A stretch of 64,000 bases of DNA from assembly GCA_036964625.1 (NCBI GenBank), contig JBALTG010000003.1:1-64000 (forward strand). Direction: 5' to 3'. The notes beneath the pieces were generated by a model, which saw nothing but the letters and a program-made list of their open reading frames with translations, did not search any database and was not told the origin of the DNA. Numbering within the stretch: position 1 is the stretch's first letter; each line of letters begins with the position of its first letter. A program made the translations under genes and the position numbers. Shown here in pieces: positions 53,301-62,392 of the stretch. The DNA comes from Motiliproteus sp036964625. GTDB lineage: Bacteria; Pseudomonadota; Gammaproteobacteria; Pseudomonadales; Balneatricaceae.

Positions 53301-53347
53301 TTTAGGCTCGTCGTTAGGAATAGCTGTTAATGGGTGTTGATTGTTAA

Positions 53348-55276
53348 TTATTGGTCTGTCGTCAGGTCCTGAATCTGCTGCACGGTGATGCGGGCATCGG
53401 CACTGATCTCGATCAGACAGGGTCCGTTGCTCTGCAGTGCTTTTTGGTAATGGACGATAAAGTCGCGCAGCGACACGGGGTGGTGGTAACGAATCTGGAA
53501 CAGGTTACAGGCATGTTCGAAAGTAAGCCCGTGCGGACGCTGGTAGTGTTGCTGGCGTAGGCTCTCATCAGGGATCGGTAGCATCCGAAAGATGCCGCCG
53601 CCATCGTTATTCAGCACCACGATCACCAGCGGAAACGGATGCTCGCGCAGCAGCGCCAGCGCGTTCAGATCGTACAGCAGCGAGTAATCGCCCAGCAGTA
53701 GCGTGCCCGGTTGCTGCTGGGCCAGTCCGCAGCCGAGCGCGGTTGCCACTAGGCCATCGATGCCGCTGGCGCCGCGGTTGGCGAAAACCTGCGGGCTGGC
53801 TTGGCCATGATTGAGCGGGGGCGAGATTAGGCTATCGCTACTGCCGTCACTGTGGTTGGCGAAGCTCTGCGGACTGGCTTGGCCTTGATTGAGCGGGGGC
53901 GAGATTAGACTATCGCTACTGCCGCCGCTGTGGTTGGCGAAGCTCTGCGGACTGACCGGCAGCACCGCGCCGATCAGATCCAGCAGGCGGATGCTCAGAC
54001 TGTTGCCAGCCAGCAGCCAGCTCTCAATCGGGCTGTGGGTAAACAGTTGATAGGCGACCGCTAGTTCGCTGAGCTGGGGATGATGGTTGGTCGAAAATTG
54101 CTGTTGCAGTTGTATGCTCAGCCGGTGTTGCTGCGCAAGCAGCAGTCGGTTCGGTTCTGTGTGTAGGGGGAGGTCGGTGAGCTGTTCAAGGGTCGCTAGT
54201 TGCTGTTGGCTCCAGTCGCCAATGGCCGTCGAGAAAAAGTGACTCTGGTTGCGACCCGGAGCCAGAGGCGTCTCACCCGGATGGACCAGCCAAAATTGCT
54301 CCCAGGGGTGCTGATCGACAAACGTCTGGAGCCGTTTGGAGACTAGCCGGGTACCGAGTTGTAACAGGTGCCGGGATTGCAGTAGTGGGCTTCTGCTTGC
54401 CTCGTTGGATAGCAGCAGGTCTGTCAGTCCCAGGCAGTCCGGGTCGGTTTTTAGTTGCGACTGTATGTCCGCGAGTAGCGGCCAGTCGAGCGCCCTGGCC
54501 AACGCTTTCACCGCGTGGGCACTGGCTCTGTCTGGCAGTGCGCCGACAACGATCAGCCCCGGTTGGGCAACGAGCTGCCGCCAGCGGGTTATGCCCGGTT
54601 GCGCTGCATCGGTAGGGTGAGGTAGCGGCCGTTCAATGGGATACGGCAACCCGCTGCTAAGCCAGGGCCGAACAGAGGCCAGGTACTCGCTGAAGTCCTC
54701 CGTCGTGCCATTGGGATAGAGCGGTTCGTCAAACATGCAGTTAATGTGCGTAACGCCTCCCGCCGGGTCGGCGATGGCGTCTATGGCGGTGGCTATCTGT
54801 TCTAGTAACAGGTCTGCGGATTGCTCCTGGCTGGGCGGTTGCAGATAAAGACTATGGCGCGGATAGGCGGCGAAAATCCCGCGCTGGTTGATGGCCTGAT
54901 TGGCTCCGCAATCCTGCAGACGCGGGGGTCGGTCGGCGCTGATCACGAGCAGCGCAACACCGGTCTGCGCCGCTTCAATCACCGCGGGGTAGAGGTTGGC
55001 CACCGCCGTGCCCGAGGTGGTGATGATTGCGACAGAGGGGTTATCGGCGGCGTCTGCAGCGAGTCCTTTGGCGATCCCCAGGGCTAAAAACCCCAGGCCG
55101 CGTTCGTCGAAGTGGTGCAACAGCTGCAGCTCAGGGCGCTGAGCTAAAGCCAGTACCAGAGGCGTTGAGCGTGATCCCGGCGCCAGGCAGACATGGCTGA
55201 CGCCGCGCCGGACCAATTCTTCGATCAGCAGCGTGGCCCAGAGTTGATTAACGGAGGCGTGATGAGTTGATGGCAT
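53348..55276 (-). CDS. menD: SEPHCHC synthase MenD with an internal tandem duplication
   Basis: The 642-residue thiamine-diphosphate enzyme has the MenD start (LWATLLIEELVRRGVSHVCLAPGSRSTPL), the conserved Glu in TTSGTAVANLYPAVIEA, the NRGASGIDGLVATALG motif and the ThDP-binding GDYSLLYDLNALALL...LNNDGGGIFRMLP. It adds 2-oxoglutarate to isochorismate. It is about 60-80 residues longer than usual. The surplus includes two 26-residue repeats (SPQSFANHSxGSSDSLISPPLNxGQA) just before SPQVFANRGASGIDG. A conserved FAN element recurs in each, so the insertion seems to have grown by duplication at this spot. Confidence 0.94.
   Translation of the reverse strand: MPSTHHASVNQLWATLLIEELVRRGVSHVCLAPGSRSTPLVLALAQRPELQLLHHFDERGLGFLALGIAKGLAADAADNPSVAIITTSGTAVANLYPAVIEAAQTGVALLVISADRPPRLQDCGANQAINQRGIFAAYPRHSLYLQPPSQEQSADLLLEQIATAIDAIADPAGGVTHINCMFDEPLYPNGTTEDFSEYLASVRPWLSSGLPYPIERPLPHPTDAAQPGITRWRQLVAQPGLIVVGALPDRASAHAVKALARALDWPLLADIQSQLKTDPDCLGLTDLLLSNEASRSPLLQSRHLLQLGTRLVSKRLQTFVDQHPWEQFWLVHPGETPLAPGRNQSHFFSTAIGDWSQQQLATLEQLTDLPLHTEPNRLLLAQQHRLSIQLQQQFSTNHHPQLSELAVAYQLFTHSPIESWLLAGNSLSIRLLDLIGAVLPVSPQSFANHSGGSSDSLISPPLNQGQASPQSFANHSDGSSDSLISPPLNHGQASPQVFANRGASGIDGLVATALGCGLAQQQPGTLLLGDYSLLYDLNALALLREHPFPLVIVVLNNDGGGIFRMLPIPDESLRQQHYQRPHGLTFEHACNLFQIRYHHPVSLRDFIVHYQKALQSNGPCLIEISADARITVQQIQDLTTDQ
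53778..53960. repeat. 78-bp tandem repeat inside menD
   Basis: Copies begin TTGGCGAA at 53778, 53856 and 53934 (period 78 bp, third copy partial). They differ at a few bases only. The length is a multiple of three, so the frame is kept. Confidence 0.95.
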
Positions 55277-55295
55277 GCGTTCCCTGCGAGTCAGA

Positions 55296-56639
55296 TTATG
55301 ATTGCTGCAGCAACGAAAGCGGCAAGGCTATTTTTTGCTCCAGTTCCTGCCATTCTAATTCAGGATCGGATTGCGGTACGATACCCGCACCGGCATGTAG
55401 ATGCAGTTGCTGTTGGTCGATGTAGGCGCTACGGATGGTCACGGCCAGTTCTGAGCGCGCTGAGCTGATGTAACCGCAACTGCCCGCGTACAGACCGCGC
55501 TGAAAGGGTTCTTTATCACGGATAAACCGACGCGCGCGCTCTGCAGGTAATCCCCCCACTGCGGCGGTAGGGTGTAGGGTGCTTAGCAGCTGCGCATCCA
55601 TATCCGCGTGGGGTAGCTGCCCCTGAATCTGTTGCTGGAGATGTTGTAGCCCTGATAGTGGCAGTAATTGGGTACCCTCTCCCTGGCTGATCTGTACTCC
55701 CAGCCCTTTCAATTTGGCGCCTATCTCCACCACGACAAGGTCATGTTCATGGCGGGTTTTGCTGTCATGATATAGGGCTTCGGCTTGCTCTCCTGCCTGG
55801 GCACTATCGTTGGAACGCGGTAGCGTTCCGGCCACAGCTTCGGTGGTGAGCCAGAGTTTGTCGCGCAGAAATAGCCGTTCAGGGGTGAAGCTCATAAAAC
55901 CTTTATCGGCTGCGATCTGGTAGCCGATCTGATAACTATTGATTGAAGCGATCTGCCAGCGTTTGAACAGCGACCAGTAATCGACGGCTTGCGGGCACTG
56001 GAAAGTGCTTTGCCGCGCCAGCACCACTTTTTGCAGGTGACCCTGGTTGAAGCAGTGCTTGGCGTCGATCACCGCTTGTTGCCACTGGTCGAAATCAGGA
56101 CTGTCTTGCCGCTGCGATGTCGGCAGAGGCATCTGGGTGAGGGGGCGGGTGGGTTGTATTTTTCGTAGCCTGCGAGCCAGGGCATCTAGGTCGCTGGTTG
56201 CGTTGAGGGTAACGCTCAGGCTTAACTGGTGCCGATCCAGCGATAATGCAATCTCTGGCAGAAACAGCAACTGCTGCGGGTAAGCGGATGTGTCCGTGTC
56301 ATTGCTCTGTTCCAGGCTGTCAAACCCGGATAGCCAGTAATAGCGCAGACCGGTTTGAGCAACGAGTCCGGCGTCGAGCTGGTTGCGGGCCTGTTGGTTG
56401 TGATAAGCCTCCGCCGTGCCCAGAGCGGCTATCTGAGTGTTGCTTTTACGGCAACACCAGAAAAATTTCGGAAACAGCTCCTGAGCCGCCAGCCAGGCCG
56501 CAAGGTCCGGCGCGTCGCTGAGTGGCAGTGAGTGCTCGAGCAGGCAGGGGAAGGAGTGGCGCGGATTGCAGCTTAGCCCGGTAAGTTGCAGGCACAGCGT
56601 ATCGATCGCCTTGGCAATGGCCTGATAAAAAATGGTCAT
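55296..56639 (-). CDS. menF: isochorismate synthase
   Basis: The 447-residue chorismate-binding enzyme has the family motifs HPTAAVGGLPAERA, EPFQRGLYAGSCGYI and HAGAGIVPQSDPELEWQELEQKI in the C-terminal half, and KVVLARQ upstream. It makes isochorismate, the first step of the menaquinone branch. Its position at the head of menFDBCE argues for MenF rather than the siderophore enzyme EntC. The gap to menD is 19 bp. Confidence 0.93.
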   Translation of the reverse strand: MTIFYQAIAKAIDTLCLQLTGLSCNPRHSFPCLLEHSLPLSDAPDLAAWLAAQELFPKFFWCCRKSNTQIAALGTAEAYHNQQARNQLDAGLVAQTGLRYYWLSGFDSLEQSNDTDTSAYPQQLLFLPEIALSLDRHQLSLSVTLNATSDLDALARRLRKIQPTRPLTQMPLPTSQRQDSPDFDQWQQAVIDAKHCFNQGHLQKVVLARQSTFQCPQAVDYWSLFKRWQIASINSYQIGYQIAADKGFMSFTPERLFLRDKLWLTTEAVAGTLPRSNDSAQAGEQAEALYHDSKTRHEHDLVVVEIGAKLKGLGVQISQGEGTQLLPLSGLQHLQQQIQGQLPHADMDAQLLSTLHPTAAVGGLPAERARRFIRDKEPFQRGLYAGSCGYISSARSELAVTIRSAYIDQQQLHLHAGAGIVPQSDPELEWQELEQKIALPLSLLQQS

Positions 56640-57185
56640 GTGGATTAGAGCCCTGTCTCTGTTCTGGCACGTTCAACTGGGCGCAATTTAGCACGTTTCC
56701 ACCCTCGAGTGATAATCCTAAGCTGCTGTTTTTTAATGGCTAGGTGCCGCGGAGCGTTGATCTTTCAGGATCCTGTTGCTAGGCATGGCAGGCTTAATCA
56801 AGGAGGCTGGGTTGTAAGGTTGTTGTATTTCTGCAAACAAGGCTTTCGTTTGTATAAAATTTATTTATTTACAATGTGTTATCTTGGGTGTTGGCGTGAA
56901 TATATATTATTTTATTGGCGTCTGAGTAAGTTTTTGGTTTAAACCGCGATTGACGGGTGAGGGCCGAATAAAAATCGACCTGATTACCCACAAAACTTAG
57001 CCATGATGCAGCCGATCTATTCTCGCAAGCTCGTATGCCCACGACTTGGCACGGGGGGATGGCTGAAGATCATGGGTAATCAGGTGGGATTTTTCAGAGC
57101 AAGATTAAAGATAGAGCGGCAATCACTGCGTTGCCGTCTATGGCAACTGTCTATAGTTGCTTGTGGTTTACCGAGGCGGGAAGGC
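56640..57185. other. intergenic region upstream of menF
   Basis: About 550 bp, with an A/T-rich core (56820-56940). A 77-codon plus-strand frame (56709-56942) has a biased, hydrophobic composition and no recognisable features, and I do not call it. The right part holds the long inverted repeat at 56970-57094. Confidence 0.5.
56970..57094. repeat. long inverted repeat bracketing ~82 bp
   Basis: ACCTGATTACCCA (56978-56990) is exactly complementary to TGGGTAATCAGGT (57073-57085). Pairing extends outward through AAAAATC and GATTTTT after a small mismatch, so about 20 of 22 positions pair. Size and form resemble a miniature inverted-repeat element. Confidence 0.8.
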
Positions 57186-57229
57186 AAAAAAAATCCCGGG
57201 CCGGCGGTCTTGTGACCGCAGGCCCGGGA
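57186..57229 (-). terminator. rho-independent terminator after the acyl-CoA synthetase gene
   Basis: On the minus strand, TCCCGGGCC and GGTC-containing arms form a perfect 9-bp outer stem and a further 6-bp inner stem, followed by eight T (A-run at 57186-57193 on the plus strand). It lies 14 bases after the stop at 57243. Confidence 0.93.
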
Positions 57230-57242
57230 CCTTTAGCAGGGC

Positions 57243-58904
57243 TTAGACCTTTTCAGTCTGTCCCTGTTCTTCCTGCTGGCGTAGCAGGAAGCGTTGCAGC
57301 TTGCCGCTGGCGGTTTTGGGCAGGTCGCTGACAAATTCGATCTCGCGAGGGAACGAATGGGTCGACAGGCGCTTGCGCACGAATTGCTGCAGCTCTTCGG
57401 CCAGAGTAGGCGTGGGATCCAGCTCGGGACGGATCACCACGAACGCCTTGACGATTGAACCGCGCTTGGTGTCGGGCTTGGCGACCACGGCGCTTTCGGT
57501 GACAGCCGCATGCTCCAGCAGGGTGTTCTCGACGTCTGCCGGTCCGATCCGGTAGCCAGCGGAGGTGATGATGTCGTCATCGCGGCCGGTATAGGAGTGC
57601 GAGCCATCGCCGTTGCTGATCACCATGTCGCCGGTCAGGTAGTAGTTACCCTGGTAGGGGTTTTTATCGCTCCAGCTATAACCCTGGAAGAAAAACTGCG
57701 GGGATTGGGTTAAGTCGACCGCTAACTGGCCGGTCTCCCCGGCAGCTATTTCATTAAAGTTGTCATCCAGTGCCACCAGTCGGTAACCCGGCAGCGGGTA
57801 ACCCATGCAGGCGGTGCGCTCGGGGTGCTCCAAAGCGTGGAAGTTACAAGAGGTCATCCCCGTTTCGGTCTGGCCGTAATGGTCGCATACCGGGCAATCG
57901 AACACCCGTTGCATCCAACTGATCACTTCCGGGTTAAGCGGTTCGCCGGCGCTGCTGGCGATGCGTAGATTGATATCGTAATCAGCGCGCTGCTGCTCGT
58001 TGGCCATCAGCAGGCGGTAGGCAGTGGGTGCTGCGGCCAGATTGGTGATACGGAAGTTTTGTAGAAACGCGTAGGTGTTATCAGCCGTAAAACCGGCTTC
58101 GTTGAAGTGGGTGGTGCAGCCCAGCAGCAGCGGTCCGACCACGGCGTAATAGAGACCGTAGGCCCAGCCCGGATCGGCGACGTTCCAGTAACGATCATCT
58201 TCACGCAGGCCGATGGCCAGTTCCATATAGTTCCAGAACGGGATCAGCGCCCGGGCAGGGACCGCCACGCCTTTGGACTTGCCGGTGGTGCCAGAGGTGA
58301 ACATCTGCAGGAAGGGATCGTCCTTACCGATCTTGACCGGGGTGAACTGATCCGATTGGGATTCGACCGCGGTGCTGTAGATAAAATCTGCATCGCCTGC
58401 CAGGGGATCCTGGGCATCAGCCACCAATAGTGTCCTGGGGCAATCTTTAACATCGGCTAGTTTAGGCCACTGCTCGGGGTTGGTGACGATCAGTTTTGAT
58501 TGTGCCTGGCCGACGCGATACTCAATGGCGCCGGAGCCAAATGCGGTAAACAGGGGTTGGTAGACCGCGCCTGCACGCAAGGTGCCCAGTACGGCTACCA
58601 GCAGTTCGGGCGTGCGCGGCAGCAGGCAGGCGACGCGGTCACCTTTGCCGATCCCCTGGCTGCTGAGGAAGTTGGCGAACTGGGCCGAGCGGCGCTGCAG
58701 CTCGGCAAAGCTCAGTTCGCCGCTGCTGCCATCAACGCGCAGGTAACGCAGCCCGATCTTATCGCCGTTGGCATGACGATCACAGATCTCTTCACAGACG
58801 TTTAAGCCGTCGGCAGGATCTGCGCTGAGGTTGCCGATAAACTGTGATTCGATCTGGGCAACGTCGAACTGGTCGATGTAAGTTTGATGGGTGGGTCGTG
58901 TCAT
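57243..58904 (-). CDS. acetyl/medium-chain acyl-CoA synthetase (ANL family)
   Basis: The 553-residue enzyme has the AMP-binding motif MFTSGTTGKSKGV, then SSAGEPLNPEVISW, DHYGQTETGM, YLTGDMVISNGDG, GRDDDIITSAGYRIGPADVE and the catalytic C-terminal Lys in LPKTASGKLQRF. The SSAGEPLNPEV and QTETG pattern matches the acetyl-CoA synthetase/medium-chain ligase branch. It activates a carboxylic acid to its CoA ester. It probably belongs to the same transcript as the second ligase and the Liv transporter, but the substrate is not evident. Confidence 0.88.
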   Translation of the reverse strand: MTRPTHQTYIDQFDVAQIESQFIGNLSADPADGLNVCEEICDRHANGDKIGLRYLRVDGSSGELSFAELQRRSAQFANFLSSQGIGKGDRVACLLPRTPELLVAVLGTLRAGAVYQPLFTAFGSGAIEYRVGQAQSKLIVTNPEQWPKLADVKDCPRTLLVADAQDPLAGDADFIYSTAVESQSDQFTPVKIGKDDPFLQMFTSGTTGKSKGVAVPARALIPFWNYMELAIGLREDDRYWNVADPGWAYGLYYAVVGPLLLGCTTHFNEAGFTADNTYAFLQNFRITNLAAAPTAYRLLMANEQQRADYDINLRIASSAGEPLNPEVISWMQRVFDCPVCDHYGQTETGMTSCNFHALEHPERTACMGYPLPGYRLVALDDNFNEIAAGETGQLAVDLTQSPQFFFQGYSWSDKNPYQGNYYLTGDMVISNGDGSHSYTGRDDDIITSAGYRIGPADVENTLLEHAAVTESAVVAKPDTKRGSIVKAFVVIRPELDPTPTLAEELQQFVRKRLSTHSFPREIEFVSDLPKTASGKLQRFLLRQQEEQGQTEKV

Positions 58905-58914
58905 TATCTTACCT

Positions 58915-58956
58915 ATTGTTCGTAAGCGATTGTTCGTAATCGATTGTTCGTAATCG
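58915..58956. repeat. three copies of a 14-bp tandem repeat
   Basis: ATTGTTCGTAATCG occurs at 58915 (as ATTGTTCGTAAGCG), 58929 and 58943, directly upstream of the synthetase gene at 57243-58904, in its leader. Confidence 0.95.
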
Positions 58957-58981
58957 ATCGTTTTGATGCGATTGGTAACTG

Positions 58982-60685
58982 TTACTTATTCAACCCGAGT
59001 TCTTCGATGCTGGTTTCGCGCATCTTGAACTTCTGGATTTTACCGGTGACGGTCATCGGGAAGGCGTCGGTGAATTTAATGTAACGCGGCACTTTAAAGT
59101 AGGCGATCTTGTCGCGACAGAAAGCGCGAAGCTCATCTTCGGTCAGGGTTTCACCGGGCTTGAGGATGACCCAGGCAACCAGTTCTTCACCGAATTTTGG
59201 ATCGGGCACGCCGGTGACCTGTGCATCGGAGACCAGCGGGTGGGTATAGAGAAACTCTTCGATTTCGCGCGGATAAACATTCTCGCCGCCGCGGATGACC
59301 ATATCTTTACTGCGGCCGATGATGTTGATATAACCCTCTTCATCCATCGTGGCCAGGTCTTCGGTGTGCATCCAGCCGTTGCTGTCGATCGCCTTGAGGG
59401 TCGCGTCTTCATTTTTCCAGTACCCCAGCATGACGCTGTAACCACGGGTACAGAGCTCACCCACCTCTCCACGCGGCACAATCTTGCCCTGCGCATTGAC
59501 GATTTTGGATTCCAGGTGCGGCTGGGTCAGACCGACGGTGCTGACGCGTTTCAGTAGGGGTGCATCGGCACTGGTCTGGGTGCTGACCGGGCTGGTTTCA
59601 GTCATGCCGTAGGCGATCTGAACCTCGGACATATGCATCTTGTCGATCACCTGCTTCATCACCTCGATCGGGCAGGTGGAGCCTGCCATGACACCGGTAC
59701 GCAGCGATCCGAGGTCATACTCGGCGAACTTTGGGTGCTCCAGGATGGCGATGAACATCGTGGGTACACCGTAGAGTGCGGTAGCGCGCTCTTCAGCGAC
59801 GGTCTTGAGTACGGATTCAGGATCAAACGCATCGTTGGGGTAGATCATCGTGGCCCCGTGGCTGACACAGCCTAGGTTGCCCATCACCATACCAAAGCAA
59901 TGATACAACGGCACCGGAATCACCATCCGGTCCTGATCGGTAAAGCGCTGGCTTTCGGTAACAAAGAAGCCGTTGTTGAGAATATTGTGATGGCTCAGGG
60001 TGGCACCCTTGGGGAATCCGGTCGTGCCGCTGGTGTATTGGATATTGATCGGGTCATCAAATTGCAGTTGTGACTGGCGCTCGGCCAGTGCCTGATCATC
60101 AATCTGAACGCCCTTTTGCTGCAGTTGCTGCCAGCTTAGCATCCCGGGTACCGGGGTCTCGGACAGGGTGATCAGCCCTTTCATATGCGGCAGTGCCGGT
60201 GAGATCAGTTGACAGGGTACCGAGTCCTTGAGTTCGGGAACCATCTGGTTGAGCATCTCGGTGTAGTTGGAGCTTTTAAACTTGTCAGCGGAGATCAGAA
60301 AACTACATTCCGATTGGTTTAGCGCGTATTCCAGTTCGTGCGGGCGATAAGCGGGATTGATGTTGACCAGAATCGCACCGATCTTGGCGGTGGCAAACTG
60401 GGTCACGCACCATTCGGCCATGTTGGGTGACCAGATACCGACCCGATCACCGGTGCTGACGCCGATCGCCATCAGCGCCTTGGCGCAGGTATGAACCTGT
60501 TGCTGCAGTTCGCGGTAGTTCCAGCGAATTCCCTGATGGATAGAGATCAGGGCATCGTTGTCGGCGTATTGGTTGGCAATGCGATCGAACATATCGCCGA
60601 TGGTTTCACCTAACAACGGTGTAGCGCTGGTGGCGCTGGTGTAGCTGGTGGCGATGGTTGTATTGGAAACGCTGGGTTGGCTCAT
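58982..60685 (-). CDS. fatty-acyl-CoA synthetase (FadD-like, AMP-binding)
   Basis: The 567-residue enzyme has QYTSGTTGFPKGATLSH (P-loop), IAYGMTETSPVSTQ, WMHTEDLATMDEEGYINIIGRSKDMVIRGGENVYPREIEEFL and the C-terminal Lys in TVTGKIQKFKMR. It is close to ligases found with leucine and acyclic-acid catabolism genes. The first ~25 residues are Ser/Thr-rich and poorly conserved. It likely works with the neighbouring ligase and the transporter; the acid is unknown. Confidence 0.9.
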   Translation of the reverse strand: MSQPSVSNTTIATSYTSATSATPLLGETIGDMFDRIANQYADNDALISIHQGIRWNYRELQQQVHTCAKALMAIGVSTGDRVGIWSPNMAEWCVTQFATAKIGAILVNINPAYRPHELEYALNQSECSFLISADKFKSSNYTEMLNQMVPELKDSVPCQLISPALPHMKGLITLSETPVPGMLSWQQLQQKGVQIDDQALAERQSQLQFDDPINIQYTSGTTGFPKGATLSHHNILNNGFFVTESQRFTDQDRMVIPVPLYHCFGMVMGNLGCVSHGATMIYPNDAFDPESVLKTVAEERATALYGVPTMFIAILEHPKFAEYDLGSLRTGVMAGSTCPIEVMKQVIDKMHMSEVQIAYGMTETSPVSTQTSADAPLLKRVSTVGLTQPHLESKIVNAQGKIVPRGEVGELCTRGYSVMLGYWKNEDATLKAIDSNGWMHTEDLATMDEEGYINIIGRSKDMVIRGGENVYPREIEEFLYTHPLVSDAQVTGVPDPKFGEELVAWVILKPGETLTEDELRAFCRDKIAYFKVPRYIKFTDAFPMTVTGKIQKFKMRETSIEELGLNK

Positions 60686-60730
60686 GTTCGGTACCTTGGG
60701 AGGTTCATCGGTTAGTGAAAATCAGGACTA

Positions 60731-61339
60731 TTAACAGCTACCGGCAACAGCAGGGGCTCGGAACAGACTGTGGTACTGCGGATTGGGTGCCATTTCCACG
60801 GCGCTGGCAACCCGGTTGGTCATGTTGTAGAAGCCGGTGATGTTGGCGATGTCCCAGATATCGGCATCGCTGAAACCTGCGTCACGCAGTGCTTGCCGAT
60901 CGGTCTCGATGATCTGATCGGGCTGACGGGTCAGCTTGTCGGCAAAATCCAACATCGCCCGTTGGCGTGGCGTTAACTCGGCGGCCCGGTAATTCATCAC
61001 CAACTGCTCGCCGAGGATCGGATCACCGCTGTACTGACGCACCGCCGAACCGTGGGCGCTGAGGCAGTAAAAACAGTGATTGACCGAGGACACCACTACC
61101 GCGATCATCTCCCGTTCGAGGGGTGACAAACCCGATTCGCCAAACATCAAACAGTTGTAGAAATTGGAAAAGGCGTCCAGTTGCTTAGGGTTCTGGCTGT
61201 ATGCCTGGAGCACGTTGGGTACCATTCCCAGCTTCTCCTGACAGGTGTCGAAGTAGCGTTGGGTCGGCGCGTCGAGTTGCTCCCGAGTCGGGATACGGAG
61301 CTCCAGAGCCGTTAATTTCTGGCTTGAGGTGTGGCTCAT
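60731..61339 (-). CDS. AhpD-like (carboxymuconolactone decarboxylase family) protein
   Basis: The ATG at 61339, eight bases after GGAG, gives 202 residues; a longer frame to 61363 is less likely. The core SPLEREMIAVVVSSVNHCFYCLSAHG holds the CxxC and His of AhpD-type peroxidase-related proteins, and RQRAMLDFADKLTRQP follows as usual. These reduce peroxides or act as alkylhydroperoxidase partners. It lies between livM and the FadD-like gene in one direction. Confidence 0.9.
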   Translation of the reverse strand: MSHTSSQKLTALELRIPTREQLDAPTQRYFDTCQEKLGMVPNVLQAYSQNPKQLDAFSNFYNCLMFGESGLSPLEREMIAVVVSSVNHCFYCLSAHGSAVRQYSGDPILGEQLVMNYRAAELTPRQRAMLDFADKLTRQPDQIIETDRQALRDAGFSDADIWDIANITGFYNMTNRVASAVEMAPNPQYHSLFRAPAVAGSC

Positions 61340-61405
61340 CGTTGCTGCTCCGGTCCGGTTCAAGAGTTCCCCTTAATGCGTTCTTAAGGGTACGCTAAAT
61401 TAGCA

Positions 61406-62332
61406 TTAGAAGTTACGTTTAACCAGTTTTTGCAACTCGCCCACCAGGCCGTTGCGGAACGCCAGTACGCAGACGATAAACACCAGCCCCATGATCACAT
61501 GGACGTAACTGCCCAGTGGACCTGCGGCCAGAAAGTTCTGCAGGCTCACGATAGTGCCCGCCCCGAGTACCGGGCCCCAGATGGTGCCCATGCCGCCCAG
61601 CAGCGTCATCAGTACTACTTCACCGGACATAAACCAGTGCACATCGGTGAGCGAGGCCAGCTGAAATACCAGTGCTTTGGTCGAGCCGGCAAGGCCTGCC
61701 AGAGTCGCGGAGAGAACAAAGGTCATCAGCTTGTATTGATTAACTTTGTAACCCAGCGAGATGGCGCGTGGCTCGTTTTCGCGGATCGCTTTCATCACCT
61801 GACCGAAGGGGCTGTGAACGGTACGGTAGATCAGTGCGAAACCGCCGATAAAGACCGCCAGTACAAAGTAGTACATATTGAGGTTGTCGGACAGGTCAAC
61901 CAGGCCGAACAGTTTGCCGCGGGGGATTCCTTGGATACCATCTTCACCGCCGGTAAACGGCGCCTGTAGGAAGAAGAAAAACGCCAGTTGCGCCAGTGCC
62001 AGGGTGACCATCGCAAAGTAGATCCCCTCGCGCTTGATCGCAAGTTTGCCGTAGATAAAGCCGATCAGGGCCGAAACCGCGACTCCGGCCAGGATACCGA
62101 CTTCCGGGGTGAGTCCGTCGACGTTAAGCATCAGATAACCGGTAACGTAGGCGCCGCTGCCGAGAAATACAGCGTGACCGAAGGAGAGCAGTCCGGCAAA
62201 GCCCAGCAGCAGGTTAAAGGCGCAGGCGAACAGCGCAAAGCACAACACCTTCATCAGGAATACCGGGTAGATAGCTAAGGGGGCGACTAGCGCCAAGCCC
62301 AGCAACACCAGGTTGAGTTTCATGTTTTTCAT
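61406..62332 (-). CDS. livM: branched-chain-type ABC transporter permease LivM
   Basis: The 308-residue permease has about nine membrane spans and LivM landmarks: NLLLGFAGLLSFGHAVFLGSGAYVTGY, GIYFAMVTLALAQLAFF, RTVHSPFGQVMKAIRENEPRAISLGY, and GGMGTIWGPVLGAG. It forms the channel with LivH. The substrate could be branched-chain amino acids, or an organic acid given the ligase genes next door. No ATPase genes (livG, livF) lie in the window. Confidence 0.92.
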   Translation of the reverse strand: MKNMKLNLVLLGLALVAPLAIYPVFLMKVLCFALFACAFNLLLGFAGLLSFGHAVFLGSGAYVTGYLMLNVDGLTPEVGILAGVAVSALIGFIYGKLAIKREGIYFAMVTLALAQLAFFFFLQAPFTGGEDGIQGIPRGKLFGLVDLSDNLNMYYFVLAVFIGGFALIYRTVHSPFGQVMKAIRENEPRAISLGYKVNQYKLMTFVLSATLAGLAGSTKALVFQLASLTDVHWFMSGEVVLMTLLGGMGTIWGPVLGAGTIVSLQNFLAAGPLGSYVHVIMGLVFIVCVLAFRNGLVGELQKLVKRNF

Positions 62333-62392
62333 AATTAGCGACCTCAGGTCTTTTAAATCTTTTCAAATGACGATATACACAACTGCTGACGG

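Noticed and set aside
56709..56942. A 77-codon plus-strand frame upstream of menF
   Set aside because: It comes from A/T-rich intergenic DNA; the Phe/Tyr/Leu-rich composition reflects base content and no start signal is seen.
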